In this document: piece after piece, positions 36,262-44,248 of the stretch | Position numbering within the stretch: the first letter of the stretch is position 1 | How the letters are laid out: every line of letters begins with the position of its first letter | Source: JAMLHH01 sp037189845 | GTDB taxonomy: Bacteria > Bacteroidota > Bacteroidia > Chitinophagales > JADIYW01 | DNA length: 64,000 nucleotides | Direction: 5' to 3' | Assembly: GCA_037189845.1 (NCBI GenBank) | Contig: JBBCIS010000014.1 | Coordinates: 62,001 to 126,000 of the forward strand | Position numbers and translations under genes: made by a program | Notes under the pieces: model-generated | What the model was told of the DNA's origin: nothing | The model's input: only the letters and a program-made list of their open reading frames with translations | Databases searched by the model: none

Positions 36262-36292
36262 TTGCTCATAGTCAAACAAAATAGTATCTTTG
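36262..36292 (+). promoter_or_regulatory. Promoter of mgtE leader
   Basis: TTG at 36262-36264, 20-nt spacer, TATCTTTG at 36285-36292. Predicted start near 36299. Confidence 0.78.
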
Positions 36293-36298
36293 CACAGC

Positions 36299-36550
36299 CT
36301 TAAAAATGGCTCTGATGGAAATTCCCCGAAGTAGGATAAAAATTGATTAAGAGTTCCTCAATGCGTGCTTAGGTATTCATTGCGGTATAAATGGATAAGC
36401 ATGCAGCAAAATATAAAATACAAACACTGCCTTGATCTTACTGCTCAGCATATAGTTGATGCATTGCGTTATGCTATGTATGCTCCCCCCAGGTGAAAAT
36501 GAACCGAAAATAGACATAAATGCTATTTCTTCATTTTTCACAATCCTGAT
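36299..36550 (+). promoter_or_regulatory. Structured 5' leader of mgtE, possible riboswitch
   Basis: About 250 nt between the predicted transcription start and the ATG. Three hairpins are visible: 36363-36404 (15 pairs, GCGTGCT and TATTCATT arms with a TAGG bulge), 36448-36483 (GCATA+TAG with CTA+TATGC), and 36493-36541 (GTGAAAATGAA / TTCATTTTTCAC enclosing GAAAATAG / CTATTTC). The last ends 9 nt before the start codon and could occlude ribosome entry. It does not look like the known M-box or mgtA leader. Regulation by Mg2+ is inference from the downstream gene. Confidence 0.5.
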
Positions 36551-37927
36551 ATGACAATAAAAGATAGAAATCTCCTTATACAAGAGCTGATAGACGCTCA
36601 AAGTGCTATTGAAACACTTCCTGAACTTAAAAAAATGCCTTCCGTTGAGGTCGGTGAAGTATTGGAAGAATTAGAAGATGAAGAAATTCTTCAGATCTTA
36701 CCTTTATTCAGTAAAGAGCAACAAGGGCATATTCTTTCAGAATTTACTATCTCCAGACAAATAGATCTGTTTGAGAAAGGCGATATAAGATGGTATGCGG
36801 AAGCATTTGAAAATATGTATTCGGAAAGCCGGGCTGATATGTATCAGCAGCTGGACAAGGAACAGCAGCTCAAACTATTACCTTATTTACACAAACCTAT
36901 CAGGGAAGACGTAATTAAGCTGAGTTCCTATGCTCCGGAAACTGCCGGGGGGATCATGAGTACAGACTTTGCCACAGTACTGGAGACAATGACCTGTGAG
37001 CAGGCGATCGCTAAAGTGCGCTGGGATTCACCTTCTAAAAAAATGGTTTACTACATATACGTAGTAGATGAAAATATGAAAATGATCGGATTTATTACTT
37101 TGAAAGATCTGATTATGAGAAGCCCGCAGACAAAAGTGGCAGATTTTGTAAAAAGCGAGTATGTCTATGTCTATGTAGATGAAGATAGAGAAGAGGTGGC
37201 TAATCAGGTTGAAAAGTATGACCTCGTAGCAATCCCGGTTCTTAACAAAAACACACAGCTGGTTGGTATCGTGACTCATGATGAGGCCATAGAAGTCATC
37301 AGGGCAGAGCAGGCGGAAGATATGACTAAGTTCATGGGTATCTTGCCGGGTGATGAAAGTCTGGATTATGCTGAAACATCTATCTGGCAGCACTTCTCCA
37401 GAAGAGTAGGATGGCTGTCGGTTCTGGCGGTCATCGGATTGCTCACAGGGATCATTGTAGAGCAGTTTGAAGATATGTTGAGTAAGCTGATTATACTCGT
37501 ATTGTACATGCCTATGATTGCTCAGACCGGAGGTAATGCAGGCTCGCAGGCAGCATCCGTGATCATTAGCTCCATGTCACAAGGTCAGATTACAGTAAAA
37601 GACTGGTGGTCAGTGATATGGAAAGAAGCAAGGATATCTATAATGCTGTCGGTAGTTTTAGCATTTATTGCATTCCTGAAAATTATGCTCATGAGCTGGG
37701 GTGTTGCAATACCTAATGGTCTTTCCTTGCTGAAAGTCAGTTTCGTTATTTGTTTTGCACTGTCTTTACAGGTGATTTCTGCAACGCTTATCGGTGCCGG
37801 GATTCCTTTGCTGATTAAGAAATTCGGAGGTGACCCTGCTGTTGCGGCCAGCCCTGCCATTACCACTCTGGTGGATGTGACAGGTCTGCTGTTGTATCTG
37901 TCCAGCGCAATGATCTTTTTACTGTAA
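36551..37927 (+). CDS. mgtE: Magnesium transporter MgtE
   Basis: 458 residues, full length. N-terminal superhelical Mg-sensing domain (VGEVLEELEDEEILQILPLF), two CBS domains (about 140-260, ending GIVTHDEAIEVIRAEQAEDM), the plug helix, and five membrane helices with the pore signature QTGGNAGSQAASV and the C-terminal AASPAITTLVDVTGL. A homodimeric Mg2+ channel gated by cytosolic Mg2+. It sits behind a long structured leader, so RNA-level control is plausible on top of protein gating. Confidence 0.96.
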   Translation: MTIKDRNLLIQELIDAQSAIETLPELKKMPSVEVGEVLEELEDEEILQILPLFSKEQQGHILSEFTISRQIDLFEKGDIRWYAEAFENMYSESRADMYQQLDKEQQLKLLPYLHKPIREDVIKLSSYAPETAGGIMSTDFATVLETMTCEQAIAKVRWDSPSKKMVYYIYVVDENMKMIGFITLKDLIMRSPQTKVADFVKSEYVYVYVDEDREEVANQVEKYDLVAIPVLNKNTQLVGIVTHDEAIEVIRAEQAEDMTKFMGILPGDESLDYAETSIWQHFSRRVGWLSVLAVIGLLTGIIVEQFEDMLSKLIILVLYMPMIAQTGGNAGSQAASVIISSMSQGQITVKDWWSVIWKEARISIMLSVVLAFIAFLKIMLMSWGVAIPNGLSLLKVSFVICFALSLQVISATLIGAGIPLLIKKFGGDPAVAASPAITTLVDVTGLLLYLSSAMIFLL

Positions 37928-38000
37928 TCCTTTACAGAATCATCTGTGAATACCATCAAAATTCGATTTGGTATTTTGATTTTGAAACGGGATGTTTGTG

Positions 38001-38008
38001 TATTTTTG
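38001..38008 (+). promoter_or_regulatory. -7 box for ilvA
   Basis: TATTTTTG; predicted start about 38015, 10 nt before the TTG start codon. Upstream TTGs lie at 16 or 22 nt, neither ideal. Confidence 0.5.
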
Positions 38009-38024
38009 AACAAAATTTTTAAAA

Positions 38025-39281
38025 TTGTCCACTCAACCTACTTACGAAGGCATATTAAAGGCTGCTAATGTGCTGGATGGTGTTACATCTGTCACTCCAT
38101 TACAGATCAGTACTAATTTATCTGAACAGTTTCATGCAAATGTCTATCTGAAAAGAGAAGACCTGCAGATAGTAAGATCATACAAAATTCGTGGAGCGTA
38201 CAATTTTATTTCAAATCTCACGCAGGAAGAAAGAGACAGGGGCGTTGTTTGTTCGAGTGCAGGCAACCATGCCCAGGGAGTTGCGTTTGCTTGTAGTAAG
38301 CTGAATATTAAAGGCGTCATCTTTATGCCTGCTACTACTCCGAAGCAGAAAGTCAGAGCTGTACAGCGCCTGGGTAAAGACTGGGTAGAGATAGTATTAT
38401 CAGGTGATACTTATGATGATGCCAAGAGCGCATCCATTAAGTATGTAAAGGAGAATGGCAGCGTAATGGTATCGCCGTTTGATGACAAATTGATTATAGA
38501 AGGTCAGGGAACAGTGGGGATGGAGATTGCACAGCAGCTAAAACAAACACAGCCTGATTATTTCTTTGTGCCTGTAGGTGGCGGTGGATTGATCAGCGGG
38601 TTGACTATTTATCTCAAAACAAAATATCCGAATGCAAAAATTATTGCAGTAGAGCCGGCAGGAGCACCTTCATTGAAAGCTTCTCTGGATGCAGGAGAAA
38701 TCGTTACCCTGAAAGAAGTCGATAATTTTGTGGATGGTGCTGCAGTAAAGCAAATCGGTGTTATGCCTTTTGAAATTATCAGAAAATACGGAATAGATGA
38801 TATTCTTTCTGTTCCGGAAGGAGCTGTGTGCACTTCTATATTACAGTTGTACAATCGGGATGCTATTGTCGTGGAGCCGGCAGGTGCGCTGTCTGTAGCT
38901 GCACTGAATTTTTATCAGGAAGAAATCAAAGGAAAGAATGTCATTTGTATTCTGAGCGGCGGCAATAATGATATTGAGCGCATGCCGGATATCAAAGAGC
39001 GTTCTTTGGTATATGAAGGTTTGAAACACTATTTTATGGTGTCTTTCCCTCAAAGGTCAGGAGCATTGAAAGAATTTGTCAATGATGTTTTGGGTCCGGA
39101 TGATGATATCACATCCTTTACCTATACCAAGAAAAATAATAAAGAAAGCGGTCCTGCATTAGTGGGAATAGAGTTGAAGCAAAAAGAAGATTACCAGCCG
39201 CTCCTGGACAGAATGGATCAATATGGAGTAAAATATATCCCTGTCAATGAAGACCCTATACTGTTTAATTTGCTGATATAG
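38025..39281 (+). CDS. ilvA: Threonine ammonia-lyase (threonine dehydratase)
   Basis: 418 residues starting at TTG; no ATG precedes the conserved N terminus (TPLQISTNLSEQF). PLP enzyme converting threonine to 2-oxobutyrate, first step towards isoleucine. PLP-Lys in RSYKIRGAYNF, phosphate loop VGGGGLISGL, SSAGNHAQGVA and ILSGGNND. The C-terminal part (LKHYFMVSFPQRSGALKEF) is one ACT-like regulatory domain, the short biosynthetic form. No other ilv genes are adjacent. Confidence 0.94.
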   Translation: MSTQPTYEGILKAANVLDGVTSVTPLQISTNLSEQFHANVYLKREDLQIVRSYKIRGAYNFISNLTQEERDRGVVCSSAGNHAQGVAFACSKLNIKGVIFMPATTPKQKVRAVQRLGKDWVEIVLSGDTYDDAKSASIKYVKENGSVMVSPFDDKLIIEGQGTVGMEIAQQLKQTQPDYFFVPVGGGGLISGLTIYLKTKYPNAKIIAVEPAGAPSLKASLDAGEIVTLKEVDNFVDGAAVKQIGVMPFEIIRKYGIDDILSVPEGAVCTSILQLYNRDAIVVEPAGALSVAALNFYQEEIKGKNVICILSGGNNDIERMPDIKERSLVYEGLKHYFMVSFPQRSGALKEFVNDVLGPDDDITSFTYTKKNNKESGPALVGIELKQKEDYQPLLDRMDQYGVKYIPVNEDPILFNLLI

Positions 39282-39303
39282 ATTTGGTTAGATTTTTGGC
39301 GAT

Positions 39304-39410
39304 CCCGCCGCGGCGGGCGTGCTATTGCCTTGTATTTTTCCTTTCAGGAAAAGATATCGGCTCTATCACTATCGCTGCATACGCAGTGCTGATTGAATAG
39401 GGACTGATCT
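39304..39410 (-). repeat. Dispersed palindromic element, copy 1
   Basis: Non-coding stretch after ilvA with three hairpins: CCCGCCGCGGCGGG (39304-39317), TTTTCCT-TTC-AGGAAAA (39336-39352) and CGCTGC-ATAC-GCAGTG (39373-39388). Read on the reverse strand, GATAGAGCCGATAT ... ATACAAGGCAATAGC ... GCCGCGGCGG aligns with the forward-strand element near 62.0 kb. Locally much richer in G+C than its surroundings. Confidence 0.6.
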
Positions 39411-39498
39411 ACAGTTACGATCAACAACTTTAAGTCATTGCGGCTCTGCAAGAGATATTTTTATCGCATTAGCTCATTTTCAATTCTAATCTTTCCAC

Positions 39499-39999
39499 TC
39501 ACAAAACCCTGATAGCTTTTAAAAATCTTGTTTTGAAATAGGCTTCATCCAGAGCTGATGTCATAATACCCCTTTGATTGGAAGTCGCAGAATGCACGAA
39601 GAATATTTTTCCCTGACGTATTTCAGTAACAATCCCCAGATGTCCTGTGACTTTTGATGATGCATTACTACCAGTGAATAATAAAATATCTCCGGGTTGG
39701 ATACTGTTTAGTGAAATTGAATAGCCCACCTTTTCAAACTGAGCAGAAATTCTCGGTACTTTTACATTGAAATATCCATAGATGAAATTGACAAATCCTG
39801 AACAATCGAAACCTCTCAGCGGATCACTGTTGGCATAGTCGTATCTGGTGCCATCAAACATTTTGGCAAATTCTGCAACCTGTTTACCTCTGTAGCTGCT
39901 GTACCATACCGGATCCAGCCCATCTTTTGCGGAAACAATAGTCGGGGAGAAAGCTGCTACAAGTATTATTGCAATGAAATAATGTTTTAAAAGCCCCAT
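39499..39999 (-). CDS. NlpC/P60 family cell-wall peptidase
   Basis: 166 residues from ATG at 39999 (an upstream in-frame ATG at 40026 would put nine residues before the signal peptide). Signal LLKHYFIAIILVAAFSPTIVSAK, then the papain-like catalytic triad: Cys66 in GFDCSGFVNFIYG, His120 in TGHLGIV, His136 in FFVHSAT. Cleaves peptidoglycan stem peptides in the periplasm. The start overlaps the end of the VOC gene, so the two are co-transcribed. Confidence 0.9.
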   Translation of the reverse strand: MGLLKHYFIAIILVAAFSPTIVSAKDGLDPVWYSSYRGKQVAEFAKMFDGTRYDYANSDPLRGFDCSGFVNFIYGYFNVKVPRISAQFEKVGYSISLNSIQPGDILLFTGSNASSKVTGHLGIVTEIRQGKIFFVHSATSNQRGIMTSALDEAYFKTRFLKAIRVL

Positions 40000-40388
40000 A
40001 TTCCTGGTTGAACGATCTCTAAACATAAATTGTCAGGGTCTCTGAAATAGAAAGATTTTCCACCCTTCGGCCAATCCTTTTCAAATTCTATGCTAATTTC
40101 ATGTTTTTTTAAATGTTTTTTCCATTTTTCATATTCTTCCAATGTTGCTTCAAAAGCTACATGCAATTCTCCGCTCCCGTAATGTGCCGGCAAATCTGAC
40201 TGATTTTTGCTCACATCTGCGTTGAACAGGAGCAAAGCATCTTTTCCTATTTTCAGAAAAAGGTATTTTTCAGGATCGAATAGTATTCTCTCCAGACCGA
40301 GAATTTCCTCATAAAAGATTCTGCTTCTTTCCAGATCACTGACGTATAAGCAGGTTTCCTTGATATGTGAAAGTTTAGGTGCAGACAT
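39987..40388 (-). CDS. VOC (glyoxalase/dioxygenase superfamily) protein
   Basis: 133 residues, two beta-alpha-beta-beta-beta units: SHIKETCLYVSDLERSRIFY ... FLKIGKDALLLFN and GELHVAFEA ... KSFYFRDPDNLCLEIVQPG. Candidate metal ligands are His8, the His of LHVAF and the Glu of CLEIV, the arrangement seen in FosA-like and glyoxalase-like enzymes. Substrate unknown. Divergent from glpD. Confidence 0.85.
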   Translation of the reverse strand: MSAPKLSHIKETCLYVSDLERSRIFYEEILGLERILFDPEKYLFLKIGKDALLLFNADVSKNQSDLPAHYGSGELHVAFEATLEEYEKWKKHLKKHEISIEFEKDWPKGGKSFYFRDPDNLCLEIVQPGIWGF

Positions 40389-40447
40389 CCTATTTTATGA
40401 AAATGTTTAGCTTATGAGAATCTTTACTATCCACTTTAATTTACGAC

Positions 40448-40455
40448 TATATTTG
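40448..40455 (+). promoter_or_regulatory. -7 box for glpD
   Basis: TATATTTG; predicted start about 40462, 11 nt before the ATG. No TTG at the right distance. Confidence 0.55.
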
Positions 40456-40472
40456 TAGAAAAGATAAAAAAT

Positions 40473-42113
40473 ATGACATTCTCTGCTATCGAGAGAACCC
40501 GGCAAATAGAAAATCTAAAAAATCAACAATTTGATATACTGGTTATAGGAGGGGGAATTACAGGTGCAGGCATCGCTTTGGATGCAGCCATGAGAGGACT
40601 AAAAGTTGCATTGGTAGAAAAGCGTGATTTCGCAGAAGGTACCAGTAGCCGTTCTACAAAACTGATACACGGAGGCCTGAGATATCTGAAACAATTAGAG
40701 TTTGGAATTGTGCGTGAAACCGGACAGGAAAGAACAATTCTTTATAAAAACGCACCACATATCGTCTATCCTGAGAAAATGTTGCTACCGATCATTACAG
40801 GAGGTTCATTGGGCAGATATTCTACTTCACTGGGATTATATGTGTATGATTATCTGGCAGGAGTTCCGAGAAAGGAAAGAAGATTCATGCTGAATAAAGC
40901 TAAGACTTTGCAGGAAGAGCCCATGCTCAGAGACGAAATCCTTTTGGGTGGAGGGATGTACATAGAATATCGCTCTGATGATGCGAGATTAGTTATTGAG
41001 GTATTGAAAACAGCACATCAGAAAGGAGCAGTTTCAGTCAATTATGCCAGAGTGGATGAATTGATTTATGAAAATAATACTGTAAAAGGTGCAAAAGTAA
41101 CCGATACAAGAAGTCAGTCTTCTTTTGAAGTGAAAGCTAAGAAAGTGATCAATGCTGCCGGTCCCTGGGTGGATGAATTAAGAAAAGCAGATAATTCGTT
41201 GAAAGGTAAAAGACTACATCTGACAAAAGGGGTACACATTGTTGTTCCTAAAGACAGATTACCGGTAAAGCAGGCTGTGTATTTTGATGTGCCGACTGAT
41301 GGTAGAATGGTGTTTGCTATTCCCCGTCAGGATATCGTATACGTAGGAACTACAGACACCACCTACAAAGAAAGTGCAGATGATTGTTTCGCCGATAAAG
41401 CAGATGTAGAATATATCTTAAAAGCCGCTAATTACATTTTTCCGGGTGCTGAGCTCATGATAGATGATGTACAATCAACATGGTCTGGTTTGAGACCATT
41501 GATTCACGAGGATGGTAAATCTCCTTCAGATTTATCCAGGAAAGATGAAATTTTTATTTCTGATACAGGCTTGATATCTATGGCCGGAGGTAAGCTGACA
41601 GGTTTCAGAAAAATGGCTGAAAGAGCGGTAGATGTAGCGCTGAAGCAGCTGATGAAGGAAGAAGGTTTGTCTTATGTACCCTGTACTACAGATGAGGTTA
41701 CCTTATCAGGAGGAGATATTTCAGGTGAGAAAACGATTGCGGATTTTGAAAATAAGCTGATACAGTCATATCCGCATTATACTGAGAAGGAAGTGAAATC
41801 TTTGGCCAGGAAGTATGGTTCCAATGCTATCGAGATCCTGAACAATGGTGCAAGATATGCTGATGAGCAGTATCCGTTATTATTGGCTGAAATAGACTAT
41901 TCTGTGCAGAATGAAATGTGTCAGAATGTAGCTGATTTTGTGGTAAGACGTACGGGAAGAATGTATTTCGAACGTCCGTCCTTAAGCAATACTTATTCCG
42001 TTATACATGAGCATATCAAAAAACAGTTAGATACTTCTGAATCTTTAGCTCAGAAAGATCTGGCTGTATTTGAGAAAGAATATGAGGCAGTAGTAGCTTT
42101 TAAAAATCAATAG
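40473..42113 (+). CDS. glpD: Aerobic glycerol-3-phosphate dehydrogenase
   Basis: 546 residues. FAD-dependent enzyme passing electrons from glycerol-3-phosphate to quinone at the inner membrane. Dinucleotide fold DILVIGGGITGAGIALDAA (residues 21-39), SSRSTKLIHGGLRYL, KGVHIVV, and the DAO domain ending STWSGLRPLI ... AGGKLTGFRKMAERAVD, then the helical C-terminal domain. Monocistronic, with own -7 box and strong terminator; no glpK or glpF is adjacent. Confidence 0.95.
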   Translation: MTFSAIERTRQIENLKNQQFDILVIGGGITGAGIALDAAMRGLKVALVEKRDFAEGTSSRSTKLIHGGLRYLKQLEFGIVRETGQERTILYKNAPHIVYPEKMLLPIITGGSLGRYSTSLGLYVYDYLAGVPRKERRFMLNKAKTLQEEPMLRDEILLGGGMYIEYRSDDARLVIEVLKTAHQKGAVSVNYARVDELIYENNTVKGAKVTDTRSQSSFEVKAKKVINAAGPWVDELRKADNSLKGKRLHLTKGVHIVVPKDRLPVKQAVYFDVPTDGRMVFAIPRQDIVYVGTTDTTYKESADDCFADKADVEYILKAANYIFPGAELMIDDVQSTWSGLRPLIHEDGKSPSDLSRKDEIFISDTGLISMAGGKLTGFRKMAERAVDVALKQLMKEEGLSYVPCTTDEVTLSGGDISGEKTIADFENKLIQSYPHYTEKEVKSLARKYGSNAIEILNNGARYADEQYPLLLAEIDYSVQNEMCQNVADFVVRRTGRMYFERPSLSNTYSVIHEHIKKQLDTSESLAQKDLAVFEKEYEAVVAFKNQ

Positions 42114-42131
42114 AAATCATATAGCAAAATA

Positions 42132-42159
42132 CCGGAAGAAAATCTTCCGGCATTTTTAT
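42132..42159 (+). terminator. Terminator of glpD
   Basis: Perfect 8-bp stem CCGGAAGA / TCTTCCGG with loop AAA, then TTTTTATT. Confidence 0.9.
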
Positions 42160-42521
42160 TATCTCTTGTTGTCCCACCAGTAGATAAAGGCAACTCCAAG
42201 AGTGTACATAACCATATCTTCCCAGCTAAAAGTACTTCCCAATATTATTTTTGCAGAGCGATTACCTTTTAACCCCCAATATTTCTATCAGATTAAAATA
42301 TTGAGAGATTTCGGCCAGATAGGCAAATAACAGAGTACCTGCTGCCAGAATAGATGGTCTGATATTCAGAAAAGTTCTGAGAAAGAAATATGTCAGTATT
42401 ACAACAAGAAGATCACCTAAATATGGCCGGATGAATTGATCCTTTACAAATAAGGCTATACATAATTCCAAGAGGAACAATACAATCGTATAAATGCCAT
42501 ATTTTTGTCAAATTGTATCAT
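42159..42521 (-). pseudogene. DUF2809 membrane protein gene broken by two frameshifts
   Basis: No single frame covers this gene, but joining three pieces gives a 120-residue DUF2809 protein: MIQFDK from the ATG at 42521, then KYGIYTIVLFLLELCIALFVK and FIRPYLGDLLVVILTYFFLR to LIEILGV, then NRSAKIILGSTFSWEDMV and MYTLGVAFIYWWDNKR to the stop at 42159. The breaks fall in an A5 run (one A short, near 42502) and an A4 run (one A too many, near 42270) on the reverse strand, and cancel each other. Four membrane helices are expected. Homopolymer location leaves three options: true decay, phase variation, or sequencing error. A TTG at 42480 could start a shorter middle fragment. Confidence 0.7.
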
Positions 42522-42559
42522 GTAACGGGGCAAATTCAGTAAAGAAGTAAGTTTTCTCG

Positions 42560-43534
42560 TTAGTACTCCCTTTTTACCAGATAATCTGCAAGATGCCGGA
42601 GAATTTCTTTTTTGCCATCAGACAGACTAGTATTTTCCAGATGCTCCAGAGATGTCCGGATGTAAGCTTCTTTCAGATTTTCTACAGATTCTTTGATGCC
42701 GTATTTTTTATAGATTTCCAATACTTTCTCTACTTTTTCCTGTCTGTTCCAGTTTTTCTGAGAAATTATATCTTTCAAAGAAATATCGTTAGCAACTGCA
42801 GCTGCTTTTAATGCTCTGATAAGCAAAATAGTTTTCTTATTCTGAATAATATCCCCACCGGGTTGTTTGCCTACTAATTCAGCATCGCCGTAACAATCCA
42901 GAATATCATCCTGAATCTGGAATGCGAGTCCTAAATTGAGCGCGTACTGATATAAAGAATCTGCATCGGCTGATGATGCGCCTCCAATCAATGCGCCTAT
43001 TTTTAAACCAGCAGCGATGACAACTGAAGTTTTTTGACGAATCATCCATAAATACTCATCTTCCTCTACTTCAGCCTGAGTTTCAAAGTTCATATCGAGC
43101 TGCTGACCTTCGCATACTTCTATTGCTGTATCACTAAAAATCTCCAGAACGTCTTTCAGATATTGTACAGGAACCTGTGCCAGATGCTTGTATGCATATA
43201 CCAGCAATGCATCGCCAGAAAGTATAGCGATATTATTGCCGTATTTTTCATGTACAGTAATTTTTCCACGTCTGAGAGGAGCATCGTCCATCATATCGTC
43301 ATGGATCAGCGAGAAATTATGGAAGTATTCAATCGCTATTGCGGCAGGAAGCGCATTGTTGTATTTTTTATCGTACAGATGACTGCCAAGTAAAACTAAT
43401 ACAGGTCTCATGCGTTTTCCTCCAAGGCTCAGGAAATAATTATTAGGCTCGTATAATTCAGCAGGTTTTTGAGTGAACTTCTGAGTTTCCAAGTAATCAA
43501 TGAATATTTCCCTCAAATCAGATAAAAGACGCAT
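42560..43534 (-). CDS. Polyprenyl diphosphate synthase
   Basis: 324 residues. Trans-isoprenyl synthase fold: GGKRMRPVLVLLG, first Asp-rich motif LIHDDMMDDAPLRRG, second motif FQIQDDILDCYGD, and KQPGGDIIQNKKTILLI. Makes the isoprenoid chain for menaquinone or carotenoids; chain length cannot be read safely from the sequence. It starts 13 nt after a reverse-strand -7 box. Confidence 0.93.
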   Translation of the reverse strand: MRLLSDLREIFIDYLETQKFTQKPAELYEPNNYFLSLGGKRMRPVLVLLGSHLYDKKYNNALPAAIAIEYFHNFSLIHDDMMDDAPLRRGKITVHEKYGNNIAILSGDALLVYAYKHLAQVPVQYLKDVLEIFSDTAIEVCEGQQLDMNFETQAEVEEDEYLWMIRQKTSVVIAAGLKIGALIGGASSADADSLYQYALNLGLAFQIQDDILDCYGDAELVGKQPGGDIIQNKKTILLIRALKAAAVANDISLKDIISQKNWNRQEKVEKVLEIYKKYGIKESVENLKEAYIRTSLEHLENTSLSDGKKEILRHLADYLVKREY

Positions 43535-43553
43535 ATTTAACTTTGTTGTAACG

Positions 43554-43561
43554 CAAAAATA
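43554..43561 (-). promoter_or_regulatory. -7 box for polyprenyl synthase
   Basis: Reverse strand TATTTTTG; predicted start about 43547, 13 nt before the ATG. Confidence 0.55.
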
Positions 43562-43595
43562 GTTTTACTGGAACTTATATGAATGAATAGTGGTT

Positions 43596-43603
43596 TAAAT
43601 TTG
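43596..43603 (+). promoter_or_regulatory. -7 box for TetR-like/AarF pair
   Basis: TAAATTTG; predicted start about 43610, a leader of 30 nt to the ATG. Confidence 0.55.
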
Positions 43604-43639
43604 AGTAATTAATGCAACTTTCACCTGGAATATTATACT

Positions 43640-44248
43640 ATGACTGCAATTCTCCAATATAGAAATTTTGTACAGAGCAATCATCAGCTACCTAAGCGTA
43701 TTACTGATATCTCCAATGATTTGAACGAATATTCTTCTGTTCAGGATATAGAAAAACTGATCTGGAAAGATTATGCCTCTGAGACATTGGATCAGTGTGT
43801 GGACGACCCTGCATTCGGTGAATATATTGCCAGAGAGAAAATGCTGGCGTATGTATTTTCTTTGGTACAAAATATGCAGCAGGATGAACAGCAAATCAGC
43901 ATGCAGATTCCGAATCAGATCAATTGGTGGACAAGTCCGTTATTAAAAGATTTTAAATTAGAATATTCTTCATTTGTTAAAGTTTTGATAGAAGAGGGGC
44001 AGGAGCGAGGCGAAATTCAAAAACGTCCGTTTATCAATAAAGTGTATCCGGAGCTCTTTTGGAACTGCTTGTTATCTGTATTGGCTTTTTGGTCAAAAGA
44101 TGACAGCGCTCACAAAGAACAAACGGATGTCGCTGTAGAAAAATGGGTGAACTTGTTATTCGACATACTTGCACCTAATGCTATCGACAGCGCACTGGAT
44201 CTTGCTCAATTTATGTTTAAAAGAAATTTTAATGGAGACTCAAAATAA
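43640..44248 (+). CDS. TetR-like protein paired with AarF kinase
   Basis: 202 residues, all helical. The N-terminal part (YRNFVQSNHQLPKRITDISNDLN, YSSVQDIEKLIWKDYASETL) is laid out like the TetR helix-turn-helix region but has diverged; the rest (YIAREKMLAYVFSLVQNM, FKLEYSSFVKVLIEEGQERGEI, YPELFWNCLLSVLAFWSKD) resembles the TetR ligand/dimer domain. DNA binding is uncertain. It overlaps the AarF kinase gene by 17 nt, a pairing I believe is conserved in Bacteroidota, so its job is probably tied to the kinase, perhaps as a COQ9-like lipid-binding partner (COQ9 has a TetR fold). Confidence 0.7.
   Translation: MTAILQYRNFVQSNHQLPKRITDISNDLNEYSSVQDIEKLIWKDYASETLDQCVDDPAFGEYIAREKMLAYVFSLVQNMQQDEQQISMQIPNQINWWTSPLLKDFKLEYSSFVKVLIEEGQERGEIQKRPFINKVYPELFWNCLLSVLAFWSKDDSAHKEQTDVAVEKWVNLLFDILAPNAIDSALDLAQFMFKRNFNGDSK

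Larger units (their letters stand above)
36143..36550. other. 408-bp intergenic region upstream of mgtE
   Basis: First ~120 bp after the lipoprotein start are AT-rich with no gene; then a promoter at 36262-36292 and a ~250-nt structured leader up to mgtE. Short reading frames here lack support. Confidence 0.6.

Noticed and set aside
36377..36601. 74-residue reading frame on the reverse strand
   Set aside because: It runs antisense through the structured mgtE leader into mgtE; composition is unlike a protein and no promoter precedes it.
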